64,000 nucleotides of DNA from an uncultured Paracoccaceae bacterium (GTDB taxonomy: Bacteria; Pseudomonadota; Alphaproteobacteria; Rhodobacterales; Rhodobacteraceae), in the NCBI GenBank assembly GCA_947493745.1, contig CANLSM010000003.1:1-64000 (forward strand), given 5' to 3'. The position numbers and the translations under genes were made by a program. This document shows positions 16,630-26,096 of this stretch, piece by piece. The notes beneath the pieces are model-generated. The model made no database searches and was not told the DNA's origin. It worked only from the letters and a program-made list of their open reading frames with translations. Within the stretch, counting starts at the first letter, position 1. Each line of letters opens with the position of its first letter.

Positions 16630-17466
16630 ATGAAACCCTATCGCGATTTCATGCGCAGTCCGCCCGTCCGGCCAGCCATCGTGGCGCATCGAGGCGACTG
16701 GCGGAGCACATCCGAGAACACGATCGCCTCCATCGAACGGGCCATCGCCCAAGGCTACGAGATCGTCGAGATAGATGTCCAGCAAAGCGCGGACGGCGTG
16801 CTGTTCCTTCTGCATGATGATGACCTGAACCGTATGGCGGGGCGTAACGAGATGGCATCTAACCTGAGTGTCGAGGTGCTCAGGGACATCCGTCTTCGGC
16901 CCGCAGACGGCTCCGGCGATGCGCCCGGTACCTATCCGATCCCCACATTGCGCGAGGCGCTTCGTGCGGCACGATCCCGGGTCTATCTCGATGTGGACGT
17001 CAAACACCCTCATCTGATGGAGGCCACCGCTGCGCTGATCGCAGCCGAGGGCATGTCGGATCAGGTCGATATCAAGATCGACGTGCACAGCAGGGCCGAG
17101 GCGGATCACCTGCTGGAGCTTGAGGCGGAATACGGTGTCATGGTGATGCCAAAGACCCGCTTCTCTGCCGATACCATCGAGTATCTGATCGGATTGCTGC
17201 AGACGCTCGATGTCTCGGTGGTCGAGGCGGAGTTCGATGACCTGACGACAATCGCACGTAACGCAGATCGCTTTGTCGCGGCGGGTATCAGCCTCTGGGT
17301 CAACACGCTCGACCCGGTTGCCTGCTGTGATCTGACCGACAGAAGGGCGATCACCGACCCGGCGTCTGTGTGGGGCGCATTGCTTTCGGCGGGCGTCTCG
17401 GTGATCCAGACGGATGAACCAGCGGCGCTGGCCGATTTTCGTGCTTCCAAGATTGCGGCAGAATGA
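16630..17466 (+). CDS. Glycerophosphodiester phosphodiesterase family protein
   Basis: A 278-residue GDPD-domain enzyme. Catalytic signatures are VAHRGDWRSTSENT, the metal ligands in EIVEIDVQQSADGVLFLLHDDDLNRM, and YLDVDVKHP. The C-terminal strand has SVIQTDEPAAL. No signal peptide is present, so it acts in the cytosol. It probably releases glycerol 3-phosphate from glycerophosphodiesters. It overlaps the inositol-phosphatase-like gene by 4 bp (ATGA), so the two phosphoester hydrolases are co-translated. Confidence 0.9.
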   Translation: MKPYRDFMRSPPVRPAIVAHRGDWRSTSENTIASIERAIAQGYEIVEIDVQQSADGVLFLLHDDDLNRMAGRNEMASNLSVEVLRDIRLRPADGSGDAPGTYPIPTLREALRAARSRVYLDVDVKHPHLMEATAALIAAEGMSDQVDIKIDVHSRAEADHLLELEAEYGVMVMPKTRFSADTIEYLIGLLQTLDVSVVEAEFDDLTTIARNADRFVAAGISLWVNTLDPVACCDLTDRRAITDPASVWGALLSAGVSVIQTDEPAALADFRASKIAAE

Positions 17467-18299
17467 CGAGGCTTTCCCACGAGACCGTCGAGGCTCTCAT
17501 TGCAGCGGTCCGCGATGCCGGTCGGACCGAGATCATGCCGCGCTTCCGTCGGCTTGATGCGCGCAGCATCGATACGAAATCGGGTCCCGATGATCTGGTT
17601 ACGGTGGCCGATCGCGCCGCCGAAGCCGCGATTACCGCTGCCGTCAAACGGATCCTGCCGGAGGCCGGTGTCATAGGGGAAGAGGCGGTGGCCGAGGACG
17701 CGCATGTGCTCGACCAGTTGAAGACACGCGAGACCTGCGTCGTGATCGATCCGATCGACGGCACCGCGAACTATGCCAGCGGTCTTGCAAATTTCGGGGT
17801 GATCCTCGCGGTGGTCGACAGGGGGCGGACCATTCTGGGCCTGCTCTATGACCCGGTCATGGAAGACTGGGTGATTGCCCAAAAGGGCACTGGCGCATGG
17901 TTCTGCCGCGACAATGATGCGCCACAACGCCTGCATGTCAGTCCTGAGCGCCCGATCTCCGAATCCGCGGGCTTTCTGCCACTCTTTCAGTTTGCACCTG
18001 ATCTAAGGCAGAGACTTGCCGCCACTCTGCCGGGCTTCGGGCGGACGAATTCCCTCCGTTGTTCCTGCCATGAATACCGTATGCTGGCCATGGGACACGC
18101 GGATTTCTGTATCAGCGAAGGCTCCAACCCCTGGGATCATGCAGCAGGTGCACTCATCGTCGAGGAAGCAGGCGGCAGCAGCGGGACCCTCGACGGCGCC
18201 GATCACGAGATCGCTTCCCTGCGCACAAGGCTGATCACCGCGAACGCGCACCAGACCGTCGCAGCTATCCGCGACACGCTCACCAAAGCGCTCGCCTGA
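17463..18299 (+). CDS. Inositol monophosphatase family protein
   Basis: A 278-residue Mg-dependent phosphatase of the IMPase fold. The metal motifs are GEEAVAED, then CVVIDPIDGTANYASG (DPxDGT) and ISEGSNPWDHAAG (WDxAAG). Substrates in this family include inositol phosphate, histidinol phosphate and PAP; I cannot choose among them. It is coupled to the upstream GDPD gene, which suggests phospholipid head-group turnover (inference). Confidence 0.9.
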   Translation: MTRLSHETVEALIAAVRDAGRTEIMPRFRRLDARSIDTKSGPDDLVTVADRAAEAAITAAVKRILPEAGVIGEEAVAEDAHVLDQLKTRETCVVIDPIDGTANYASGLANFGVILAVVDRGRTILGLLYDPVMEDWVIAQKGTGAWFCRDNDAPQRLHVSPERPISESAGFLPLFQFAPDLRQRLAATLPGFGRTNSLRCSCHEYRMLAMGHADFCISEGSNPWDHAAGALIVEEAGGSSGTLDGADHEIASLRTRLITANAHQTVAAIRDTLTKALA

Positions 18300-18301
18300 C
18301 C

Positions 18302-18335
18302 TTCATTTTTCCAAACAATATCCCCGCCGGAGGCA
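18302..18335 (-). repeat. Dispersed ~34-bp repeat, copy 2
   Basis: On the minus strand it reads TGCCTCCGGCGGGGATATTG and ends GGAAAAATGAA. Copy 1 shares both ends. It lies directly after the phosphatase stop codon, between convergent gene ends. Confidence 0.8.
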
Positions 18336-18353
18336 GCCCGCCGCGCGCGCAGA

Positions 18354-19670
18354 TCAATCCGTCCCGGGTGCATCCCCCACAATCGTGATATCGCGTCGCG
18401 GAAACGGGATCTCGATATCGTTTTCTTTCAGCGTGTCCCAAAGCGCCAGATAGACCGCACCGCGCACATTTGTGAGCCCGCCGGACGGGTCGCGGATCCA
18501 GAACCGCAGGATGAAATCGATGGAACTGTCGCCGAACCCGACAATGTGGCAGACCGCAGCCGGTGTCGAGACGACCCTCGGTACGCTGCTGGCCGCTTCC
18601 CGGGCGAGCTTGCGAACCTCGTGTGGATCGGAATGATAGCTGACCCCGAAATAGATATCGAGCCGGATCAGATCGGATGAATGCGACCAGTTCACCACCT
18701 GGGACGTGATCAGATCCTCGTTGGGGATCAGGTACTCGCGCCCGTCGCGGGTGTTCACTCCGACATAGCGCGCGTTCAGTTCCGTCACCCAGCCGAAGGT
18801 ATCGCCCAAGGAGATTACATCTCCCGGCTTGATCGATTTATCCAACAGAACGATCAGCCCCGAAATCAGGTTGGACACCACCTTTTGCAGCCCGAACCCG
18901 ATCCCGAGCCCGATTGCGCCCGAGAAAAGCGTCAGTGTCGAAAGATCGAAGCCGAGCACCTGCAGACCGATGACAAAGGCAATGGCATAGAAGACGACGG
19001 AGGCGATCTTCTCGATCAACACTTCGAGTGACGGCGAAATATGCTCGTTGGAGACCAGCCGCTGCTCTACCGTCTTGCTGGCCCAGCGCGCCAGCATCAG
19101 CAGGACACCAATGGTCAGGACCGCCTGAATGACCAGCAGCAGGGTAATGCGGCTGCCCCCCAGCGATAGGCCGATGCTGTCCAGCACGCCCGTCACCGTT
19201 TCCTGTACCCCGAGGATCTCCATTGTCGCGTAGATCCAGGCACACCATGTCACCACGCTGCGCAGCAGCGGGTGGCGGATCAGGCGCGATGCGATGGCCA
19301 CAAAGACAAGCGCGGTCACCAGCGTCATGACCAGCCCGATCAGGTAGCTCCGGCTCGGCCATGTGGCGGCCTGCATCCCCAAATAAACCGCCCAGCCGAA
19401 CAGAATGAAGATGATTGACCGGGTGCGCTTTGCAATCGTGATCAAAAACCGCAGTTGAGAGGCGCGCATCCCCTCAAGCCCGCGCATCCAGCGCCGAAGG
19501 CGCGGCTCTATCACCCGGGCGAGAAAATGCGCCGCCAGGAAGACGGCCAGCAGAATGAGTATCTGGTAAAATCGCCAAGGCTGCAGAAGACTGAGGCCAA
19601 ATTCTGCCGCCTGCTGCCAAATCGACAGCCCTTGCTCGATCAGATCAACGTCTTGCGCCAGTTCTTCCAT
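18354..19670 (-). CDS. MscS family mechanosensitive ion channel
   Basis: A 438-residue inner-membrane protein. At least four N-terminal hydrophobic segments, starting near FYQILILLAVFLAAHFLA, precede the pore-lining helix. That helix and the first beta domain read GAIGLGIGFGLQKVVSNLIS followed by LLDKSIKPGDVI. The cytosolic domain has LIPNEDLITSQVVNWS. Such channels release solutes on osmotic downshock. The start codon has only a weak ribosome site. It diverges from the putative glycosyltransferase gene. Confidence 0.93.
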   Translation of the reverse strand: MEELAQDVDLIEQGLSIWQQAAEFGLSLLQPWRFYQILILLAVFLAAHFLARVIEPRLRRWMRGLEGMRASQLRFLITIAKRTRSIIFILFGWAVYLGMQAATWPSRSYLIGLVMTLVTALVFVAIASRLIRHPLLRSVVTWCAWIYATMEILGVQETVTGVLDSIGLSLGGSRITLLLVIQAVLTIGVLLMLARWASKTVEQRLVSNEHISPSLEVLIEKIASVVFYAIAFVIGLQVLGFDLSTLTLFSGAIGLGIGFGLQKVVSNLISGLIVLLDKSIKPGDVISLGDTFGWVTELNARYVGVNTRDGREYLIPNEDLITSQVVNWSHSSDLIRLDIYFGVSYHSDPHEVRKLAREAASSVPRVVSTPAAVCHIVGFGDSSIDFILRFWIRDPSGGLTNVRGAVYLALWDTLKENDIEIPFPRRDITIVGDAPGTD

Positions 19671-19747
19671 ACCGATCGAGTGTTTCCTGTTTTGTCGAAC
19701 CTGTCCAGCGACTTGCGTTTGATGGGCTCACCCGGTCATATGGCGCC

Positions 19748-21004
19748 ATGACATCGGGTGCTCCCAGATTGCCGATTTTCGTGACCTATGGCGGGGGCCA
19801 TGTGCAGATTGTGGTCCGCCTGTGGCGGGCGCTGGCCGAACGTCACGGGATCGAGGCTGTCGTCCTCGGGCTCACAACGGCGCAGAAGGTCCTTGCTGCC
19901 CATGACATCCCGCATCTGACATGCCTTGGCTGCATTCACGACGATCCGACCTATGCGGATGCTTTTAGGGTCGGTCGCCCATTGGTCGAAGGAAGCTGGT
20001 CCGACAGCGCACCGATCTCATTTGAGGAAAGCTGCGCCTATCACGGCATCTCCATGCTCGACCTCATGGCGGACAGCGGCGAGGCCGAGGCGCATGATCG
20101 GTTCGCCCGCGAAGGCCGTGCCGCCTTCTTCCCCACGCGGTTCATGCGCGGGTTGCTGGACCGCACCCGACCGGGTCTGACCATTACGACCTGCAATGTG
20201 CGCATGGAAGGGGCAAGTGTCGCGGCCTCAGGAGCGCTCGGCGTTCCCTCGATGCGCGTTGATGATCTCTTCGGCTATACGGTGCTGGGGCGCGATGCGC
20301 TGGAGCCGGATGTCATCGCACCTCCTCCCGAGACCCTGCCGGATCATATTGTCGTCCTGAACCGCTTCGTCGGATCGCGGATGACAGACGCTGGTGTTCC
20401 CGAAGACCGCATTCACCCGCTCGGACAACCGGCCCTGTCTGCGACGGCCGATGAGATGGCTTTGCTTCCGGGCGACCCGGAACTTGATCGCCACAACGGC
20501 CCAAAGGCCAGCTTTTTCCCGGCACCGCTCAGCCTTGACCTGAGCCTTCCGGTGATCAACGAGGCCGCTCGACTTCGGCCCGATGCGCTTTTCGTGGTCA
20601 AGTTCCACCCCTCGACCCAGACTGTGGAGTTGGAGCCGTTCGACGCCGTTCGTCCCCGAAACGTCGTCTATCGTCTTAGTGGCGATGTGCTGAACCTCAT
20701 CAAGTCCTCGGATCTGGTGATCACGGACAGCACGACCGTAACGCTTTCAGCGCTGTTCTCAGGCCATGAGATGCTGTTTCTGGAGTTCGACCCCGGGCGC
20801 GGTCCGATGTACGATCTGGGACAGCATCCGGCGGCGAACATCGCCTCCGACCCTGCGGATGCCGTGCAGCAGATCACGCGGCGTCTGGCTTCGACCGGAG
20901 ATACCGGATCAGCGCTGGAATTGCCGCTGGATCACATGTTCCACAACCCGGCCAGCGCGTCCGGTAATATCGCCCGGCTGATCATGGACCTGATCGGCGC
21001 CTGA
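19748..21004 (+). CDS. Putative GT-B-like glycosyltransferase
   Basis: A 418-residue protein I assign only loosely. It begins FVTYGGGHVQIVVRLWRALAE, a glycine-rich loop typical of GT-B folds. The C-terminal half has FVVKFHPSTQTVELEPFDAV, then SSDLVITDSTTVTLSALFSGHEML, like capsule or CDP-glycerol transferases. No signal or membrane segment is seen. Neighbours give no pathway clue. A nucleotide-sugar-binding role is inferred from fold-like motifs only. Confidence 0.55.
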   Translation: MTSGAPRLPIFVTYGGGHVQIVVRLWRALAERHGIEAVVLGLTTAQKVLAAHDIPHLTCLGCIHDDPTYADAFRVGRPLVEGSWSDSAPISFEESCAYHGISMLDLMADSGEAEAHDRFAREGRAAFFPTRFMRGLLDRTRPGLTITTCNVRMEGASVAASGALGVPSMRVDDLFGYTVLGRDALEPDVIAPPPETLPDHIVVLNRFVGSRMTDAGVPEDRIHPLGQPALSATADEMALLPGDPELDRHNGPKASFFPAPLSLDLSLPVINEAARLRPDALFVVKFHPSTQTVELEPFDAVRPRNVVYRLSGDVLNLIKSSDLVITDSTTVTLSALFSGHEMLFLEFDPGRGPMYDLGQHPAANIASDPADAVQQITRRLASTGDTGSALELPLDHMFHNPASASGNIARLIMDLIGA

Positions 21005-21071
21005 GGCGGGGCCTGCTTGCCGGGAGCGCAGATCAGCCTATCTGACCCGCATCTCGAACCCAGGTGCGGAT

Positions 21072-21302
21072 ATGCCAAATCAGACCAAAGCCGACGCTCT
21101 TGCCACCACGCAGCACTACTTCACAAATGCCGTGGGCTTCATTGATGAGGCATTCGGCGAAGGCTATGCCGCCCGGCATCCCGAACTGATCGCGGCGTTT
21201 CTCCAGACCAGCGCGATAGAGGCGGCAATCGGGGCCGGGCGACAATCGTCGCAGGAGGTTTGCGAAACCCTGCTCAAACTGAAACCCCGGTTTTTCGGGT
21301 AG
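21072..21302 (+). CDS. Conserved small hypothetical protein
   Basis: A 76-residue soluble protein of unknown function. The sequence is helical in character: TTQHYFTNAVGFIDEAFGEGYAA, then LIAAFLQTSAIEAAI. It has no cysteines pointing to metal binding apart from one in QEVCETLLKL. No strong ribosome site is visible, but codon use and frame continuity support coding. It ends 2 bp from the convergent DUF1330 gene. Confidence 0.65.
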   Translation: MPNQTKADALATTQHYFTNAVGFIDEAFGEGYAARHPELIAAFLQTSAIEAAIGAGRQSSQEVCETLLKLKPRFFG

Positions 21303-21304
21303 GT

Positions 21305-21598
21305 TCAGACGGCCTCATCAACCAGAAAGATTGAAAGATCGGCACCATCGGTGCGCCGCTTGTGGATGTCCGCAAGTGCGGGGTCACTGTGCCATTCCCG
21401 GGCCGCTTCGGGACTTGGGAAGGAAAGCAGCGCGGTCATGGGCGTCTGGAGCGAACCTTCCAGCCGAACGGCGGGGTTCGCCATATGCGAGAGCTTTCCG
21501 CCATGCTTGGCCAGGGCCTCGCCCGCGACGTCGCGGTAGGCGGCAAAACTGTCGGCATCCTTTACGCCGTGCAGGATCACGATTGCGTAGGCTGTCAT
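21305..21598 (-). CDS. DUF1330 domain protein
   Basis: A 97-residue member of the DUF1330 dimeric alpha-beta barrel family. It starts TAYAIVILHGVKDADSFAAYRDVAGEAL and ends PALADIHKRRTDGADLSIFLVD. Enzymatic function is not established for the family. It diverges from a LysR regulator whose start region carries a clear palindrome, so it is the likely target gene. Confidence 0.85.
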   Translation of the reverse strand: MTAYAIVILHGVKDADSFAAYRDVAGEALAKHGGKLSHMANPAVRLEGSLQTPMTALLSFPSPEAAREWHSDPALADIHKRRTDGADLSIFLVDEAV

Positions 21599-21681
21599 TT
21601 CCGATCTCCTCGAAGGTGATGTTCGATCTCAGCCATAACGCGCGCCGGGATGATAAAAAATGCTCAATTTCTCTCAATAGA

Positions 21682-21697
21682 TGTGCAAGAATGCACA
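21682..21697. promoter_or_regulatory. Palindrome at the LysR start
   Basis: TGTGCA-AGAA-TGCACA is a perfect 6-4-6 inverted repeat immediately upstream of the LysR ATG at 21699. It lies in the divergent gap with the DUF1330 gene and is a plausible autoregulatory LysR site. Confidence 0.6.
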
Positions 21698-21698
21698 T

Positions 21699-22580
21699 AT
21701 GACGGACTGGGATGACCTTCGATTTGTGCTGGCAACTGTCCGGGAGGGCGGCGTCAGCGGCGCGGCCCGCCTGTTGGGGGTCAATCATGCAACTGTTTCA
21801 CGCCGCATAACGGCGATTGAGCAACGCCTCGGTGTCCGTCTGTTTGACCGAATGCAATCTGGTTTCGAGCCCACGGATGCGGGCCTCGAAGCCTTGAAGG
21901 CGGGCGAGGATATGGAAGCGGCAATGCTGAAGATGTCGCGCGATCTGGCCGGGCGGGACAACAGGCTGGGTGGATCGGTGACGCTGACAGCACCGCTGAT
22001 GGTGCTGATGGGACCACTGGCCCCCATACTTGCGGATTTCCGGCGAGACTACCCTTTGATCGAGCTCAATCTGATCGGGACCAATGACGTACTGAACCTG
22101 CACCGGCGTGATGCGGATATAGCGATCCGGCTGACCAATCATCCCAGTGAGGGGCTGTTCGGCGCGCGTCTTGTGGGGCAGAGAGCGGCCGTTTACGCCG
22201 CGCCGGGCTATATCGCCGATCTCGGAGACAGCGACAGCCTCGACTGGATCGGTCATCTTGGTCAACGACAGCCGGCACGTGAAATTCTGGATGTCTATCC
22301 AAACTCAAGGATCGTGTTGCGTGCGCAGGACAAGCTGGCTGCACAGGCGGCTGTTCGCATGGGCATGGGTGCGTGCCGACTGCCCTGTTTCGAAGGGGAT
22401 ACGGATGTGACACTGGCGCGGGTTCCGGGATTTGATACATTCGACTATCCCGATTTCTGGATCCTCACCCATCGTGACCTGCGTGATGCGGCTCGCATCA
22501 GGGTGCTGTTGCGCCATATCTCGGCGGCTGTGAAGCATCAGCGCGACCTTTTCATGGGAGAACGGCCGCGGCCTCAATAG
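21699..22580 (+). CDS. LysR family transcriptional regulator
   Basis: A 293-residue regulator. The N-terminal helix-turn-helix reads LRFVLATVREGGVSGAARLL, followed by HATVSRRITAIEQRLGVRLFDR; the C-terminal part is a periplasmic-binding-like effector domain. The inner ATG is preferred over one six codons upstream because the family usually begins two to four residues before the DW-D block. Neither start has a strong SD. It overlaps the small convergent membrane protein gene by 7 bp. Confidence 0.9.
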   Translation: MTDWDDLRFVLATVREGGVSGAARLLGVNHATVSRRITAIEQRLGVRLFDRMQSGFEPTDAGLEALKAGEDMEAAMLKMSRDLAGRDNRLGGSVTLTAPLMVLMGPLAPILADFRRDYPLIELNLIGTNDVLNLHRRDADIAIRLTNHPSEGLFGARLVGQRAAVYAAPGYIADLGDSDSLDWIGHLGQRQPAREILDVYPNSRIVLRAQDKLAAQAAVRMGMGACRLPCFEGDTDVTLARVPGFDTFDYPDFWILTHRDLRDAARIRVLLRHISAAVKHQRDLFMGERPRPQ

Positions 22581-22735
22581 AAGAAGGCACCTCTGAGGAT
22601 CGGCAAGACGAAGGCGCTGGCCACACCCACCCCGGCGCCAATGATCAGGCGGATCACCAGACTTGGAAGGTTCGGTGCAAAGGCCCCGAGCAGCCCGCAC
22701 ACCACCCCGTAAAAAACCATCGTTAACGGATCCAT
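22574..22735 (-). CDS. Small membrane protein (53 residues)
   Basis: The frame encodes MDPLTMVFYGVVCGLLGAF, then NLPSLVIRLIIGAGVGVASAFVLP, so two short hydrophobic helices. The ATG is preceded by GGAGAGG at good spacing. No function is known to me. The 3' end overlaps the LysR gene. Longer versions of the frame extend into the pnt promoter region and are less credible. Confidence 0.7.
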   Translation of the reverse strand: MDPLTMVFYGVVCGLLGAFAPNLPSLVIRLIIGAGVGVASAFVLPILRGAFFY

Positions 22736-22944
22736 AGTGCCTCTCCAGCGTTTCCTTGATGCGCTCATCCTAGGTCCGGGGCCTGATTGCGCAAGTCTTT
22801 CGCGCAAGATTGCTGCGCAGATCGAACTTGCCGCATCGCACTTGCGAAAAAAAATCAGTAAACGGTGTTCTGAATAGCGATTCTGGGTAGAGTGATGACT
22901 CCCTGACACGCTGAGGACAGGGGCAACCGGGGACGAGGAAGAAC

Positions 22945-24516
22945 ATGAAAATAGGTGCACCCAAGGAAACCTTTGCAGGCGAGAACCGCGTCGCGCTCAC
23001 GCCCGACAGCGCCCGCCAGTTGCAGAAACTGGGCTATGATGTTGCGGTCCAGAGCGGGGCGGGAGTTGCCGCGCGGTTTTCCGACGCGGACTATAAGGAT
23101 GCCGGTGTCGAAGTGATCCGTGGGGCGGCGGCGCTCTGGAAGGATTGCGATATCGTCCTGAAAGTGCGCGCCCCCGAGACTGCGGCGGAACTCAAGAACG
23201 TGCAGGACGGCCAGACCCTTATCTCGTTCATCTGGCCTGCCCAGAACCCGGAGCTTCTGGAAAAACTGAAGGCGAAAAACGTGACCTGTCTGGCCATGGA
23301 CATGGTCCCCCGGATCAGCCGCGCACAGAAGATGGATGCGCTCAGTTCCATGGCCAATATCGCGGGCTATCGCGCGGTTATCGAGGCGGGCAACAACTTT
23401 GGCCGGTTCTTCACCGGTCAGATCACCGCTGCGGGCAAGGTGCCGCCGGCCAAGGTGCTGGTGATCGGTGCGGGTGTGGCCGGTCTGGCCGCGATCGGCG
23501 CGGCCCAGTCGCTGGGCGCGATCGTGCGCGCCTTCGATGTGCGCCCCGAAGTGGCCGAGCAGATTGAAAGCATGGGTGCCGAGTTCCTGTTTCTCGATTT
23601 CGAGGACAGTCAGGATGGTGCCGCGACCGGCGGCTATGCCGCCCCCTCCAGCCCCGAATTCCGCGAGAAACAGCTGGCGCTCTTTCGCGAGCAGGCCCCG
23701 GATGTGGATATCGTGATCACCACAGCGCTGATCCCTGGTCGGGATGCGCCCAAGCTTTGGCTTGAGGATATGGTCAAGGCAATGAAGCCAGGTTCGGTTG
23801 TTGTCGATCTGGCAGCCGAGCGTGGCGGGAACTGTGATCTGACGGTCCCGGACGAGAAGGTCGAGACCGACAACGGCGTGACCATCGTCGGCTATACCGA
23901 TTTCCCCAGCCGGATGGCGACACAATCCTCGACGCTTTATGCGACCAACCTGCGCCACATGATGACCGACCTCACGCCCGACAAGGATGGCAAGCCCAAC
24001 GTCAACATGGAAGATGACGTGATCCGGGGGGCCACGGTTACGCATGCAGGCGAGATCACCTTCCCGCCGCCGCCGCCCAAGGTGGCCGCAATCGCGAAGG
24101 TCGAGAAGAAGAAAGAGGTCCAGAAGACGCCCGAGCAACTGGCGCTTGCTGAACGCGAAGCCTTTCAGAAGGAGACAAAGACACAGGTCGGACTATTGGC
24201 CATCGGCGCCGCTCTGATCCTTTCGGTGGGTCTGGTCGCACCTGCCAGCTTCATGCAGCACTTCATTGTCTTCGTGCTGAGCGTATTCGTCGGCTTCCAG
24301 GTGATCTGGAATGTCAGCCATTCGCTCCACACGCCACTGATGGCGGTGACCAACGCGATCTCGTCGATCATCATTCTGGGTGCGCTTATGCAGGTGGGGT
24401 CCAGTTCGTGGCTGATCATGATCCTCGCCGCGGTTGGTATCCTGATGGCCGCCGTGAACATCTTCGGCGGTTTCCTCGTGACACGGCGGATGCTCGCCAT
24501 GTTCCAGAAATCTTGA
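22945..24516 (+). CDS. pntA: NAD(P) transhydrogenase subunit alpha
   Basis: A 523-residue subunit of the proton-translocating transhydrogenase. It carries the NAD-binding domain I (MKIGAPKETFAGENRVALTP, then VLVIGAGVAGLAAIGAAQSLGA) and, at the C-terminus, about three membrane helices. The enzyme moves hydride from NADH to NADP+ at the expense of proton motive force. It is followed after 14 bp by pntB. Alpha is unsplit here, as in enterobacteria. The ATG has GAGGAAG upstream. Confidence 0.96.
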   Translation: MKIGAPKETFAGENRVALTPDSARQLQKLGYDVAVQSGAGVAARFSDADYKDAGVEVIRGAAALWKDCDIVLKVRAPETAAELKNVQDGQTLISFIWPAQNPELLEKLKAKNVTCLAMDMVPRISRAQKMDALSSMANIAGYRAVIEAGNNFGRFFTGQITAAGKVPPAKVLVIGAGVAGLAAIGAAQSLGAIVRAFDVRPEVAEQIESMGAEFLFLDFEDSQDGAATGGYAAPSSPEFREKQLALFREQAPDVDIVITTALIPGRDAPKLWLEDMVKAMKPGSVVVDLAAERGGNCDLTVPDEKVETDNGVTIVGYTDFPSRMATQSSTLYATNLRHMMTDLTPDKDGKPNVNMEDDVIRGATVTHAGEITFPPPPPKVAAIAKVEKKKEVQKTPEQLALAEREAFQKETKTQVGLLAIGAALILSVGLVAPASFMQHFIVFVLSVFVGFQVIWNVSHSLHTPLMAVTNAISSIIILGALMQVGSSSWLIMILAAVGILMAAVNIFGGFLVTRRMLAMFQKS

Positions 24517-24530
24517 GCTAGGGGCGGAAC

Positions 24531-25964
24531 ATGGATTTCGGATTTACAACAGCGGCTTATGTCGTCGCCGCAGTGCTCTTCATCTTCAGCCTTGGCGGAT
24601 TGTCGGGACAGGAAAGTGCCAAACGCGCGGTCTGGTACGGCATCGTCGGCATGGCGATCGCGGTTCTGGCCACGCTTTTCGGCCCCGGCGCGGGGCTCTG
24701 GCCCCTCTCGATCATCCTGATCGGGATCGGCGCGGTCGTCGGCTACCAACTGGCGACCAAGGTCGAGATGACCCAGATGCCCGAACTGGTGGCGATCATG
24801 CACTCGCTCGTGGGCCTTGCCGCGGTTTTCGTCGGCTTCAACGCCGACATGACCATCGGCATGGTCGAGGCAGCCAAGGCGGCAGGCGCCGGCGTCGAGG
24901 GCGTCTTTGCCGAGCTTGTGGCCAAGAAAACACCGGTCGAGATCACCATTCTGAAGGTTGAACTTGTGCTCGGTATCTGGATCGGGGCCGTCACCTTCAC
25001 AGGTTCGGTGGTTGCTTACGGCAAGCTTGCGGGCAAGGTCGACAGCGCGGCCAAACAGTTGCGGGGCGGGCATATGCTGAATGCTGCGGCCGCTGCGATC
25101 TCGGTCATTCTGCTTATCATGTATCTCGGCGGGTCAGGCTCGTGGACGCTGGTTCTGATGACGCTTGCAGCGCTTTTCATCGGCTACCATCTGATCATGG
25201 GGATCGGCGGCGCGGATATGCCGGTCGTCGTGTCGATGCTGAACAGCTATTCCGGCTGGGCTGCTGCTGCTATCGGCTTCTCGCTGGGCAATGATCTGCT
25301 GATCGTGGTCGGCGCGCTTGTCGGCTCGTCCGGTGCGATCCTTTCCTACATCATGTGCAAGGCCATGAACCGCTCTTTCGTGAGCGTCATCCTTGGCGGC
25401 TTCGGCGGCTCATCGGGTGAGCAGATGGCGATCGAGGGCGAGCAGATTGCCATTGATGCCGACGGCGTGGGTGCCGCGCTGGATGAGGCCGACAGCGTGA
25501 TCATCATTCCGGGCTACGGCATGGCGGTCGCCCAGGCGCAGCAGTCGATCAGCGAGCTGACCAAACGGCTCCGGGCGAAGGGCAAGACCGTTCGCTTCGC
25601 GATCCATCCGGTTGCGGGTCGTCTGCCGGGGCACATGAACGTGCTTCTGGCCGAGGCCAAGGTGCCCTATGACATCGTGCTGGAGATGGACGAGATCAAC
25701 GAGGACTTCCCGAACACCGATGTGGCCATCGTTGTCGGTTCCAACGACATTGTGAACCCGGCCGCGCAGGAAGACCCGAACTCTCCGATTGCGGGCATGC
25801 CGGTTCTTGAGGTCTGGAAAGCCAAGCAGGTTTTTGTCTCGAAACGCGGACAGGGAACCGGGTATTCCGGCATCGAGAACCCACTTTTTTACAAGGAGAA
25901 CACGCGGATGTTCTATGGTGATGCAAAGGCTTCTGTTGACGCGCTTTTGCAGAAACTTAACTGA
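24531..25964 (+). CDS. pntB: NAD(P) transhydrogenase subunit beta
   Basis: A 477-residue inner-membrane subunit with about nine hydrophobic segments followed by the NADP-binding domain III. The latter shows [42 protein letters not shown] and [21 protein letters not shown]. It pairs with PntA to make NADPH. A strong intrinsic terminator lies shortly after the stop codon, so pntAB is a self-contained operon. Confidence 0.97.
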   Translation: MDFGFTTAAYVVAAVLFIFSLGGLSGQESAKRAVWYGIVGMAIAVLATLFGPGAGLWPLSIILIGIGAVVGYQLATKVEMTQMPELVAIMHSLVGLAAVFVGFNADMTIGMVEAAKAAGAGVEGVFAELVAKKTPVEITILKVELVLGIWIGAVTFTGSVVAYGKLAGKVDSAAKQLRGGHMLNAAAAAISVILLIMYLGGSGSWTLVLMTLAALFIGYHLIMGIGGADMPVVVSMLNSYSGWAAAAIGFSLGNDLLIVVGALVGSSGAILSYIMCKAMNRSFVSVILGGFGGSSGEQMAIEGEQIAIDADGVGAALDEADSVIIIPGYGMAVAQAQQSISELTKRLRAKGKTVRFAIHPVAGRLPGHMNVLLAEAKVPYDIVLEMDEINEDFPNTDVAIVVGSNDIVNPAAQEDPNSPIAGMPVLEVWKAKQVFVSKRGQGTGYSGIENPLFYKENTRMFYGDAKASVDALLQKLN

Positions 25965-25985
25965 TATCTGCTAACGAACCAGTCG

Positions 25986-26019
25986 AGCCCCCGGCGGAGA
26001 CCAACCCCCGGGGGCTTTT
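25986..26019 (+). terminator. Intrinsic terminator of pntAB
   Basis: A 9-bp GC-rich stem, AGCCCCCGG / CCGGGGGCT, with a 13-nt loop is followed by TTTT. It lies 22 bp beyond the pntB stop. Confidence 0.85.
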
Positions 26020-26096
26020 GCATACCTGAAGCTTGCAGGTCTGGCATCAAAGAGTTAACGACGTTTTTCGAGAAAAGAAGCCCGAAAGGCACGGAT

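Noticed and set aside
26020-26096. SAM or SAM/SAH riboswitch upstream of metK
   Set aside because: Rhodobacterales often carry one here, but the conserved core (ACGGCUUCCU-type segment and the later GGAGCA-type segment) is not visible. Only a 5-bp hairpin is present.
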